From: RBG-16-66-20 sp035308765 | GTDB taxonomy: Bacteria; Pseudomonadota; Gammaproteobacteria; Burkholderiales; SG8-39 | Assembly: GCA_035308765.1 (NCBI GenBank) | Contig: DATGGA010000020.1 | Span: 1 to 21,635 of the forward strand | DNA: 21,635 nucleotides | Reading direction: 5' to 3' | Part shown: piece after piece, positions 1-6,726 of the stretch | How positions within the stretch are numbered: the first letter of the stretch is position 1 | How the letters are laid out: each line of letters starts with the position of its first letter | Translations under genes and position numbers: made by a program | Notes under the pieces: model-generated | The model's database searches: none | Told to the model about the DNA's origin: nothing | What the model saw: only the letters and a program-made list of their open reading frames with translations

Positions 1-236
1 GCAAAGGGATCCTTCCCTTCCATGTCCGGGGTTTTCTGGGGCGGGACGGGCAGCTGCTTGGGCTCCTGGGCGCCCATGTTGAGGCGCGGCGCGGACAGGC
101 CCTTCTCGATGGCGCCGTCGCCGCAGGTCGGGCAGCTGAGCAGGCCGTGCTTTTTCTGCGAGGTGAAGTCTTTGGCAGAGCCGAACCAGCCCTCGAAGCG
201 GTGGCCGTCCTTGCAGTGCAGGTCGAAAACGATCAT
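1..236 (-). CDS. DUF1178 family protein, 3' end outside window
   Basis: Reading the minus strand from an ATG at 236 gives MIVFDLHCKDGHRFEGWFGS, then a CPTCG motif and a Pro-rich stretch. This is the N-terminal pattern of the conserved proteobacterial DUF1178 family, whose function is unknown. A Cys near residue 8 and the later CPTCG pair suggest metal binding, but this is inference. The gene lies 12 bases downstream of the MarR-type gene on the same strand, so the two could be co-transcribed. No clear Shine-Dalgarno sequence is visible. About 78 codons are present and the C-terminus is missing. Confidence 0.75.
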   Translation of the reverse strand, partial: MIVFDLHCKDGHRFEGWFGSAKDFTSQKKHGLLSCPTCGDGAIEKGLSAPRLNMGAQEPKQLPVPPQKTPDMEGKDPF

Positions 237-248
237 ATGCCGCTGATT

Positions 249-716
249 CTAACGTGCTTTGCCCTCGAAGCCCGCGATGAAGCCCTTGAGCAGCCGCTTG
301 AGGGCTTTGACGTCTCCTGCCCGGTATCCCTTGAGCACGGTTTTCTCGCGCCGGCGGGCCTGCGCCACGACAGGGCGGATCCGCTTGCGGCCGCGCGCGG
401 TGAGCTCGACCAGCGAGTGCCGCAGGTCCATGCCGCCCGCCACGCGCCGCACCAGGCCGCGGCGCTCGAGCCGGTCGAGCAGCTTGGAGAGCGTCGGCTG
501 CTTGAACAGCGTCGCCCGGGCCAGCGCGCCCACGGTGTAGCCGCCGCCCGAGGACAGGGTTCCCAGCACGCGCCACTCCGCCACGCGCATCCCGGCCGGC
601 TTCAGCAGCGAATGGAAGTCGTGCAGGATGACGTGGCCGGCCCGCGCCACCAGGTAGGGCAGGTAATCGTCCGGAAAGACGTAGGCCGGGCGCTTCCGTT
701 TTATATGACTTTTCAT
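249..716 (-). CDS. MarR family transcriptional regulator
   Basis: This is a DNA-binding regulator of about 155 residues with the MarR winged-helix layout. An N-terminal dimerisation helix is followed by a helix-turn-helix around 'TVGALARATLFKQPTLSKLL', a wing containing the conserved D-R-H-S type turn (GMDLRHSLVELTARG), and a basic C-terminal helix. It is divergent from the NicX-like dioxygenase operon, the arrangement of NicR and PicR, the MarR regulators of nicotinate and picolinate degradation, so it probably represses that operon in the absence of an aromatic ligand. The start is uncertain. ATG 716 is preferred because ATG 734 would place the first codons inside the palindrome and the divergent promoter. 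Neither start has a good ribosome binding site. Confidence 0.85.
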   Translation of the reverse strand: MKSHIKRKRPAYVFPDDYLPYLVARAGHVILHDFHSLLKPAGMRVAEWRVLGTLSSGGGYTVGALARATLFKQPTLSKLLDRLERRGLVRRVAGGMDLRHSLVELTARGRKRIRPVVAQARRREKTVLKGYRAGDVKALKRLLKGFIAGFEGKAR

Positions 717-744
717 TGACTGATGAATTTTCATCTAATACGAT
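716..744 (+). promoter_or_regulatory. Sigma-70 type promoter of the dioxygenase operon
   Basis: The -35 box TTGACT (716-721) and -10 box TACGAT (739-744) are separated by exactly 17 bases. Transcription would start near 751, giving a leader of roughly 22 bases that contains AGGAG at 761-765, eight bases before the ATG at 774. It is called from sequence pattern alone. Confidence 0.6.
722..735. promoter_or_regulatory. Palindromic operator candidate for the MarR regulator
   Basis: The sequence gatgaattttcatc is an inverted repeat with six-base arms (gatgaa/ttcatc) around a two-base centre. It fills most of the spacer between the -35 and -10 boxes of the divergent promoter. MarR proteins usually bind short AT-rich palindromes at such positions and block polymerase. 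Binding by the adjacent regulator is inferred, not shown. Confidence 0.5.
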
Positions 745-773
745 AGAGCAGTTTTCCAGCAGGAGCAAGCGCG

Positions 774-1811
774 ATGATCGCCGACCGCATCGAGGGCAAA
801 TGGATCGACCTGTTCGCCGAGGTGTTCGCGCGCTGCAAGGTCGCCGCCGGCGACGCCTGCGCCATCCTGTCCGAATCCCAGTCGCGCGCCCTGAACGTGC
901 AGCTCGCCGAGCTGGCGCTGGCGCGCCTCGGGGCGCGCCCGTTCCACGTCCAGGTGCCGACGCCGCGCCAGACCGCCCCTGTGCCCATCCGCTCCACCGG
1001 CGCCTCGGTCGCGCTGCAGAACCTCGCGCCCGCAATCGGCGCTCTTGCCGGCTCGGTATTCGTCGCCGACTGCACGCTGGAAGGTCTCATGCACGCGGCC
1101 GAGCTGCCGCAGATCCTCAAGGGCGGTGCGCGGGTGCTGTACATCTCCAATGAGCATCCGGACGTGCTCGAGCGCCTCGCCCCCTCCCCCGCCGACGAGC
1201 AGAAGGTGAGGGCGGGCATGCGCCTGCTGCGCGAGTCGAAGAGCCTGAAAGTCTCCTCCCGCGCCGGCACCGCCCTGGATATCGGCGTCGAGGACGCCCG
1301 GGTAGGCGGCGTCTGGGGCTACACGGAGAAACCCGGCACGCTGTCGCACTGGCCCGGCGGCCTGTGCCTGTGCTTTCCAAAGGCGGGCAGCGTCAATGGC
1401 ACGCTGATGATGGCGCCCGGAGACCTGAACCTCACCTTCAAGCGCTACCTGGAATCGCCGGTCCGGCTGAAAATCGAAAATGACTACGTCACCGGGATCG
1501 AGGGCGAGTCGCTGGATGCCGAGCTGATGCGCGAATACTTCGCCGCCTGGGGAGACCGCGAGGCCTACGCGGTATCGCACGTCGGCTGGGGCGTGAACAC
1601 CCGCGCGCGCTGGGATGCGCTGGCCCTGTATGACAAGCGCGACGTCAACGGCACCGAGCAGCGCGCCTTCGCCGGCAATTTCCTCTACTCCACCGGCGCC
1701 AACGAAGTCGCCGGCCGCCATACGCTGGGACATTTCGACCTGCCGCTGCGCCATTGCACCGTCGAACTCGACGGCAAAGCGCTCGTGAAGGACGGCAAGC
1801 TTGCCGGGTGA
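774..1811 (+). CDS. NicX-like Fe(II) ring-cleaving dioxygenase (M29 aminopeptidase-related fold)
   Basis: The 345-residue protein resembles 2,5-dihydroxypyridine 5,6-dioxygenases (NicX/PicD/Hpo), which open the pyridine ring to N-formylmaleamate using one non-haem iron. This family is related to M29 aminopeptidases but lacks peptidase function. The length fits NicX (about 350). His269 in 'SHVGWG' and His320/Asp322 in 'HFD' sit where NicX has its iron ligands (His265, His318 and Asp320 as I recall). The start is set by AGGAG at 761-765. It is the first gene of a four-gene run, with the alpha/beta hydrolase starting four bases after its stop. The next genes are a flavoprotein and a CoA ligase, which are not part of the nicotinate route, so the substrate may be another heterocycle or hydroxylated aromatic. 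Family is fairly sure; substrate is not. Confidence 0.7.
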   Translation: MIADRIEGKWIDLFAEVFARCKVAAGDACAILSESQSRALNVQLAELALARLGARPFHVQVPTPRQTAPVPIRSTGASVALQNLAPAIGALAGSVFVADCTLEGLMHAAELPQILKGGARVLYISNEHPDVLERLAPSPADEQKVRAGMRLLRESKSLKVSSRAGTALDIGVEDARVGGVWGYTEKPGTLSHWPGGLCLCFPKAGSVNGTLMMAPGDLNLTFKRYLESPVRLKIENDYVTGIEGESLDAELMREYFAAWGDREAYAVSHVGWGVNTRARWDALALYDKRDVNGTEQRAFAGNFLYSTGANEVAGRHTLGHFDLPLRHCTVELDGKALVKDGKLAG

Positions 1812-1815
1812 CGGC

Positions 1816-2553
1816 ATGACGCCGCGCATGTCATCCCTCATATTCCTTCACGGCGTGGGCGGCGGGCACCATGCCTGGGACGACCAACTGCCCTACTTCG
1901 GCGGCCTGGGCTATCCGTCGCACGCCTGGGACCAGCCCGGCTACGGTCACAGCCCGATCGTGGAGCCCTATGACCTGGAACACATCGCCGCATCGGCGGC
2001 GCGCCTCGTTACGTCGCTCGCCGACGAGCCGGTGGTGCTGATCGGCCACAGCATGGGCGGCTTCATCGCGCAGGAAACCTATGCCCGCTACCCGGATCTG
2101 TTCAAGGCGCTGGTGCTGTGCTTCACCAGCCCCGCCTTCGGCGGCGACAGCAGCGAATTCGCGAAGAAGTTCATCGCCGCGCGCATCGCGCCGCTGGACC
2201 AGGGGAAAACCATGGCGGACATCGCCGCGCAGCTGATCCCGACCATGGGAAGCAATTCGCGGCTCGCGGAAAAGATCATGGCCGGCGTGCCGCCAGATAC
2301 CTACCGCAAGGCGGTGCACCTGCTCACGACCTTCGACCGCCGGAAGGAGCTCGCCGGCATCAAGGTGCCGACGCTGCTGATCGCGGGGTCGGAGGACAAG
2401 ACGGCGCCGCCCTCGGTGATGGAGCGCATGTGGCGGAAAATTCCGGGCGCGGAGTACGTATTGCTGCAAAACTGCGGCCATCTCGGCCCGATGGATCAGC
2501 CCGAGGCCTTCAACGCCGCCCTGCTCTCCTTCCTGAAAAGCCACGGCCTATGA
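1816..2553 (+). CDS. alpha/beta-fold hydrolase
   Basis: The 245-residue protein has the complete alpha/beta hydrolase signature. An HGVGGG oxyanion-region motif lies near residue 12, the nucleophile elbow GHSMGG places Ser79, Asp194 is in 'GSEDKTAPP', and His222 is in 'NCGH'. In the nicotinate and picolinate pathways the enzyme after the dihydroxypyridine dioxygenase is an alpha/beta-fold N-formylmaleamate deformylase (NicD/PicE), so this gene may act on the dioxygenase product. A role in C-C or ester bond hydrolysis is equally possible. ATG 1816 is chosen for its close spacing to the upstream stop; ATG 1828 is an alternative. The stop overlaps the next start (ATGA), which indicates translational coupling. 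Confidence 0.85.
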   Translation: MTPRMSSLIFLHGVGGGHHAWDDQLPYFGGLGYPSHAWDQPGYGHSPIVEPYDLEHIAASAARLVTSLADEPVVLIGHSMGGFIAQETYARYPDLFKALVLCFTSPAFGGDSSEFAKKFIAARIAPLDQGKTMADIAAQLIPTMGSNSRLAEKIMAGVPPDTYRKAVHLLTTFDRRKELAGIKVPTLLIAGSEDKTAPPSVMERMWRKIPGAEYVLLQNCGHLGPMDQPEAFNAALLSFLKSHGL

Positions 2554-3788
2554 GCGATCCGCGATATTCGGTCGCGGGTTCTGGTTTTCATCTGAGCGAA
2601 AAACAGAAAGAACTGATCGCGCTTGCCGAATCGCTTGGCCCGGCATTCGCCGGGCGCGCCGGAAAATACGACCGCGAGGCGAGCTTCCCGTTCGAGAATT
2701 ATGCCGACCTGAAGCAGGCGGGGCTGCTCGGCCTGTGCGTGCCGGAGAAATTCGGCGGCAGGGGAGCGGACCTGTGCAGCTATGCCCTGGTATCGGCCAC
2801 GCTGGGCAAGTATTGCGGCGCGACCGCCCTCACCTTCAACATGCACGCCTGCTCGACGCTGTGGCCCGGGCTGCTTGCCGACGACCTCGACATGACCGCG
2901 GCACAGAAGCAGGAGCACGAACGCTACCGCGCGGTGCACTTCAAGCGCGTGGTAGAGGACGGCGCGATATACGCGCAGCCGTTCTCCGAAGGCAGCGCGG
3001 CGGCCGCAGGCAAGGCCCCGTTCGGCACGCTGGCGGCGAAGGTGGACGGCGGCTGGCGCATCGACGGCAAGAAGATTTTCGCCTCGCTCTCGGGTGCCGC
3101 GCACTACTACGGGGTGCTGTGCACGGAGGACAAGCCCGGCAGCTCGATGCGCGACACGCTCTACATCGCAGTGCCCGCCAACGCGCCGGGCTTCACCATC
3201 ACCGGCGACTGGGATCCGCTCGGCATGCGCGGCACGGTGTCGCGCACGCTCGTCTTCAAGGACGTGTTCGTGCCGGACGACGCGCAGATGATGCCGCGCG
3301 GAATGTACTTCCAGGCGGCAGGCCGCTGGCCGCACATGTTCACCACGCTGTCGCCGACCTACATGGGGATCGCGATCGCGGCCTACGAATTCACCGTCAA
3401 GTACCTGCGCGGCGAGCTGGAAGGCATGCCGCCGGTGAAGCGGCGCATGTATCCCACCAAGCAGATCGCTGTGGCGGAGATGTGGGTCAAGCTGGAGCAG
3501 ACCCGCGCCCTCTTCCTGCGCATGCTGGGGGACGCCCGCGTGGACCCGCCCAAGGACGCGCGCCTGCGCGCCTACGCGACCCAGTACACCATCATGGAGA
3601 ACGCCAATGCGCTGTGCGCGCTCGCGATCCGCACCTGCGGCGGGCAGTCCATGCTGAAGAGCCTGCCGCTGGAGCGCCTGTACCGCGACTCGCGCTGCGG
3701 CGCGCTGATGCTGCCCTGGACGGCGGAACTGTGCCTCGACCGCATCGGCCGCGAGGCGCTCTACGAGCCCGGCGAGGCGGACGATTAA
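2550..3788 (+). CDS. Acyl-CoA dehydrogenase-fold flavoprotein, atypical active site
   Basis: The 412-residue protein has the acyl-CoA dehydrogenase layout: an N-terminal helical domain, a middle beta domain ('GWRIDGKKIF' followed by 'GMRGTVSRTLVFKDVFVP') and a C-terminal helical domain with 'CGGQSML'. The family uses FAD to oxidise acyl-CoA thioesters, while relatives such as DszC are flavin monooxygenases. The usual catalytic Glu lies in a YEGT-like motif near the C-terminus; here the aligned stretch reads LPWTAE, with Pro at that place. No Glu is obvious at the alternative isovaleryl-CoA dehydrogenase position either. The start ATG overlaps the hydrolase stop by four bases. Its own stop overlaps the start proposed for the CoA ligase. 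It probably acts on a CoA thioester made by that ligase, or as a monooxygenase in the same route. Confidence 0.8.
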   Translation: MSDPRYSVAGSGFHLSEKQKELIALAESLGPAFAGRAGKYDREASFPFENYADLKQAGLLGLCVPEKFGGRGADLCSYALVSATLGKYCGATALTFNMHACSTLWPGLLADDLDMTAAQKQEHERYRAVHFKRVVEDGAIYAQPFSEGSAAAAGKAPFGTLAAKVDGGWRIDGKKIFASLSGAAHYYGVLCTEDKPGSSMRDTLYIAVPANAPGFTITGDWDPLGMRGTVSRTLVFKDVFVPDDAQMMPRGMYFQAAGRWPHMFTTLSPTYMGIAIAAYEFTVKYLRGELEGMPPVKRRMYPTKQIAVAEMWVKLEQTRALFLRMLGDARVDPPKDARLRAYATQYTIMENANALCALAIRTCGGQSMLKSLPLERLYRDSRCGALMLPWTAELCLDRIGREALYEPGEADD

Positions 3789-5187
3789 CCTCTCGCGCAT
3801 CGTCGAAAGCTGGGCGGCGCATTTTCCGTCCAAGACTGCTTTGCATTTTCATGGACAGGACTTCACTTATCGGGATTTGTGGAGCCGAATACAGGAAGTT
3901 TCAAATTCAATTCAAGTCGAAAAGGGCGATCGGGTAGCGTACCTCGGCTACAACAGCCCGGAGATGCTGGTGCTGCTGCTCGCGCTGGCCCGCCGCGGCG
4001 CGATCCTGGTGCCGCTGAACTGGCGCCTGACCGCCGCCGAGCACAAGACCATCCTCGCCGACTGCGCGCCGAAATGGATTTTTTGCGATCCTGATTTTGC
4101 GGCACATGCCGGGACGCTTGGAATTCCGATCGGGAATTCAAAAGAAAATGTAAATTCAATTCATGAGGGCTCCGACTCCGACGACGTCCTGATCGTCTAC
4201 ACCTCCGGCACGACGGGAAAACCGAAAGGCGCGGTCCTGACGCAGTCGGCGCTGATCTGGAACGGATTCAGCTCCATCCACGCCCACGACCTGACGCAGT
4301 CGGATCACATCCTGACCGCACTGCCCCTGTTCCACGTCGGCGGGCTGAACAACCAGACGCTGCCTGCGCTGCTGGCCGGCGCCACGGTAACGCTGCACAA
4401 GCGCTTCGACCCGGCAACCTGGCTGGCCGACGTTGCGGCGCGCAGGCCCTCGATATCGCTGCTGGTGCCGGCGGCCATGCAGGCCGTGATATCGCATCCG
4501 CACTGGGCGGCCACCGACCTTTCATCGTTGAAGATGCTGAACGCGGGTTCGATGGTCATTCCGGATTCCCTGATCCGCGCCTTTCACGCGCGCGGCATCC
4601 CGGTCGGACAGATCTACGGCTGCACCGAAACCGCGCCCATCGCCGTCGTCCTGCTCAAGGAAGACGCGGTGCGAATGCTGGGCAGCACCGGCAAGCCGGC
4701 CCTGCACTGCGAGGTGAAGCTGGTCGACGGCGAGATCTGGGTCCGCGGCCCCAACGTGATGCGCTGCTACTGGAACGATCCCGAGGGCACCGCCGCCGCG
4801 CTCACGCCCGACGGCTGGTTCAGGACCGGGGACCTCGCGCGCATCGACGCGGAAGGCTACTACTGGATCATGGGCCGCTCGAAGGACGTCATCATCTCGG
4901 GCGGCGAGAACATCTACCCCGCGGAACTGGAGAACGTGCTCGCGGACTGCCCCGCGATCGCCGAAGCCGCGGTGATCGGCGTTGAGGACGCGAAATGGGG
5001 AGAAACAGCCTGTGCCTGCGTGGTGATGAAAGAAAAGATGGACGAACAAGCCGTATTGGATTTATTCCGTGACCGCCTTGCCAAATTCAAGCATCCCCGC
5101 CGCGTGGTATTTCTCGACAGCCTGCCCAAGAACGCGATGGGCAAGGTGCAGAAGTTCGAACTGAAGCAGGCAATCTCCAGACTCTGA
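3784..5187 (+). CDS. AMP-dependent acyl-CoA synthetase/ligase with probable ATT start
   Basis: This enzyme activates a carboxylic acid to its acyl-AMP and then to the CoA thioester. It carries the ATP-binding loop TSGTTGKPKG (residues 140-149), 'YGCTETAP', 'GWFRTGDLARIDAEGYY', 'GRSKDVIISGGENIYPAELE' and the C-terminal 'PKNAMGKVQKFELK' with catalytic Lys454. At about 467 residues it is shorter than most family members because the stretch before the ATP loop is compact. The first conventional start is TTG 3841, but the preceding 19 in-frame codons read as a normal family N-terminus (NLSRIVESWAAHFPSKTA). Just before them is ATT (3784), overlapping the upstream stop. I therefore take ATT 3784 as the start; a base-call error for ATG is the main alternative. 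The acid it activates is unknown. Confidence 0.85.
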   Translation: MNLSRIVESWAAHFPSKTALHFHGQDFTYRDLWSRIQEVSNSIQVEKGDRVAYLGYNSPEMLVLLLALARRGAILVPLNWRLTAAEHKTILADCAPKWIFCDPDFAAHAGTLGIPIGNSKENVNSIHEGSDSDDVLIVYTSGTTGKPKGAVLTQSALIWNGFSSIHAHDLTQSDHILTALPLFHVGGLNNQTLPALLAGATVTLHKRFDPATWLADVAARRPSISLLVPAAMQAVISHPHWAATDLSSLKMLNAGSMVIPDSLIRAFHARGIPVGQIYGCTETAPIAVVLLKEDAVRMLGSTGKPALHCEVKLVDGEIWVRGPNVMRCYWNDPEGTAAALTPDGWFRTGDLARIDAEGYYWIMGRSKDVIISGGENIYPAELENVLADCPAIAEAAVIGVEDAKWGETACACVVMKEKMDEQAVLDLFRDRLAKFKHPRRVVFLDSLPKNAMGKVQKFELKQAISRL

Positions 5188-5188
5188 G

Positions 5189-5364
5189 CTATTTCTTCTG
5201 GAAGATTTCGGCGTCTTCCCCGCTCATGCACTGGTAGCTCGTGGCGCACAGGGTGAGGGTGCAGACGTTCTCCGCCTGACCGTGAGGTTGTAGGGCGTGC
5301 TGCAGGCCGGCAGGCAGGCGGCCAGCAGCAGCGCTCGCGTGCCATTCGACGCAATGCCTGGCAT
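5189..5364 (-). pseudogene. Small lipoprotein gene with a one-base frameshift
   Basis: From ATG 5364 the protein reads MPGIASNGTRALLLAACLPA followed by Cys. This is a short signal peptide with a lipobox (LPAC), placing the product on the membrane as a lipoprotein. After about residue 30 (around 5270-5280) the reading becomes Arg/Pro-rich. One frame over, a convincing tail begins: AENVCTLTLCATSYQCMSGE, then a charged end in FQKK and a TAG at 5191-5189. One missing base would join the two parts into a protein of 58 residues with three cysteines after the lipid-modified one. The start overlaps the hydratase stop (TGATG), indicating coupling. It may be a real pseudogene or a sequencing error. Function is not recognised. 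Confidence 0.55.
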
Positions 5365-6158
5365 CAGTCCACCTTCAGTTCCACGGATCCGAGCGCGCCG
5401 GCCCCGAAGCGGACCAGGTCCCCGGACTTCGGAAATTTCGACGTCACCAGGCTGCCGGTGATCACCACGTCGCCGCGCCACAGGCCAAGGCCGCGCGAAG
5501 CGAGGTTGTTGGCGATCCACGCCAGCGCGTCCAGCGGGTGGCCCATGACGTCGCGGCCATGCCCCACGCCCATGTTGATGCCGTTGATCACCGCCGCGCC
5601 GCGCAGTGCAGCGAGATCGATGTCCTTCCAATTCCGCACCGGCTCGCCCAGCACCGCACCCTCGTTCCACGCGTTGTCGGCCACCAGCATCAGGGGATTC
5701 GCCGGCAGCGTCGCATAGTCGGCGTTGCGATCGTCGGCGAGCTCCAGCGCCGGCATCAGCGCACCGACCGCCTGCGCCATGCGCTCGCGGGTGTAGGGCG
5801 CGCCGATCGCCGGCAGGTCCTCGGCCAGCTCGACCGCAATTTCGAACTCCACGATCAGCCGGACGTAGTCGGCCGACAGCACGCGCGGCACCGTGTCCGG
5901 TGCGGTGCGGCGAATGGTTTTTTCCAGCATGTCGCCCGCGACGGGTTCGTCGAGGCCGACCATCGCCCGCATCGCCGGCGTCGTCAACGCGATCTTGTAT
6001 CCCGTGATCTGCCCGAGCGTCTTGGCGCGCATGCCGACGAATTCGTTCTGGATCGCATAGGCCTCGGCCAGGCTGCGCGGCGCGAGATCCGCGGGCAGCG
6101 GCGCGAACCGGTCGCGCGCCCGGTGCGCGCTGAAGAGCCATTCGGCCGCGCGTTTCAC
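5364..6158 (-). CDS. 2-oxopent-4-enoate hydratase / 4-oxalocrotonate decarboxylase family protein
   Basis: The 264-residue protein belongs to the fumarylacetoacetase-related hydratase/decarboxylase family of aromatic meta-cleavage pathways. Members either hydrate 2-hydroxypenta-2,4-dienoate or decarboxylate 4-oxalocrotonate. Metal-ligand candidates Glu104 and Glu106 ('EFEIAVEL') and Glu139 ('PALELADD') match the Glu-x-Glu...Glu spacing of MhpD-type enzymes. 'GYKIALTTPAMRAMVGLDEP' and 'GVGHGRDVMGHPLDALAWIANN' are further typical stretches. The start is GTG 6158, which overlaps the upstream dioxygenase stop (GTGA) and is preceded by AAGGG. In 2-nitrobenzoate and tryptophan-type degradation such enzymes work downstream of 3-hydroxyanthranilate cleavage, which fits its neighbour. 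Which of the two activities applies cannot be read from the sequence. Confidence 0.85.
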   Translation of the reverse strand: MKRAAEWLFSAHRARDRFAPLPADLAPRSLAEAYAIQNEFVGMRAKTLGQITGYKIALTTPAMRAMVGLDEPVAGDMLEKTIRRTAPDTVPRVLSADYVRLIVEFEIAVELAEDLPAIGAPYTRERMAQAVGALMPALELADDRNADYATLPANPLMLVADNAWNEGAVLGEPVRNWKDIDLAALRGAAVINGINMGVGHGRDVMGHPLDALAWIANNLASRGLGLWRGDVVITGSLVTSKFPKSGDLVRFGAGALGSVELKVD

Positions 6159-6670
6159 GAGCCCTTTCCCGGATGCACCTGCCCGCACTGCGGGCATGTC
6201 CTCGAGCCGGAATAGAAGGCGTCGAACAGCGGCGGCAGGTCCTTGACGATATTCTCCACGGTGACTTCGACGCGGTGCACCAGAGCCCAGCAGCCCGGAC
6301 AATACCACTCGAAACCGTCGTTCACGCCTGGGGGCCGGACTTTCTCCACCACCAGCCCGACCGAGCCCGGCTCGGGCCGCTGCGGCGAATGCCTCACGCG
6401 CCCCGGCAGCAGCATGATTTCGCCCTCCCGGATCGGCACGTCGCGCGGCCTGCCCTGCTCGAGGATCCTGAGGACCATGTTGCCGCGCAGCTGGTAGAAG
6501 AATTCCTCGTAGGGGTCGTCGTGGTAGTCGGTCCTGGCGTTGGGACCGCCGACCACCTGGACGATGAGGTCGTCCGCCTCCATGAATACCTGCCGGTTGC
6601 CGACCGGCGGCTTGAGCAGCTGCGCGTGCCGGTCGATCCACTGCGCGAAATTGAAGGCCGCCAGCGCCAT
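6155..6670 (-). CDS. nbaC: 3-hydroxyanthranilate 3,4-dioxygenase
   Basis: This cupin-fold enzyme uses Fe(II) and oxygen to open 3-hydroxyanthranilate to 2-amino-3-carboxymuconate semialdehyde. In its 171 residues the iron ligands His50 and Glu56 ('YHDDPYEEFFYQ') and His94 ('RVRH') are present. So is the extra rubredoxin-like iron site of bacterial enzymes: Cys124/Cys127 ('CPGC') and Cys159/Cys162 ('CPQC'). Length and motifs match the Cupriavidus enzyme closely. It is the first gene of a minus-strand run followed by the hydratase with a four-base overlap. The product can enter meta-cleavage degradation or cyclise to quinolinate for NAD synthesis; the adjacent hydratase favours degradation. The semialdehyde decarboxylase, dehydrogenase and deaminase of the full pathway are not in this window. 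Confidence 0.93.
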   Translation of the reverse strand: MALAAFNFAQWIDRHAQLLKPPVGNRQVFMEADDLIVQVVGGPNARTDYHDDPYEEFFYQLRGNMVLRILEQGRPRDVPIREGEIMLLPGRVRHSPQRPEPGSVGLVVEKVRPPGVNDGFEWYCPGCWALVHRVEVTVENIVKDLPPLFDAFYSGSRTCPQCGQVHPGKGS

Positions 6671-6726
6671 GGCGGCATTTTACTCATTGCGCAAAGCACC
6701 GAGTTGGCACAGTATTAGGGAACGGC

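Noticed and set aside
735..1841. Long minus-strand open frame opposite the NicX-like gene
   Set aside because: Low-complexity composition with no motif, while the plus strand encodes a recognisable protein with ribosome binding site and promoter.
6700..6720. Possible sigma-54 promoter (TGGCAC) upstream of the 53-residue gene
   Set aside because: The -12 GC element at the required spacing is absent; the downstream part reads TTAGGG.
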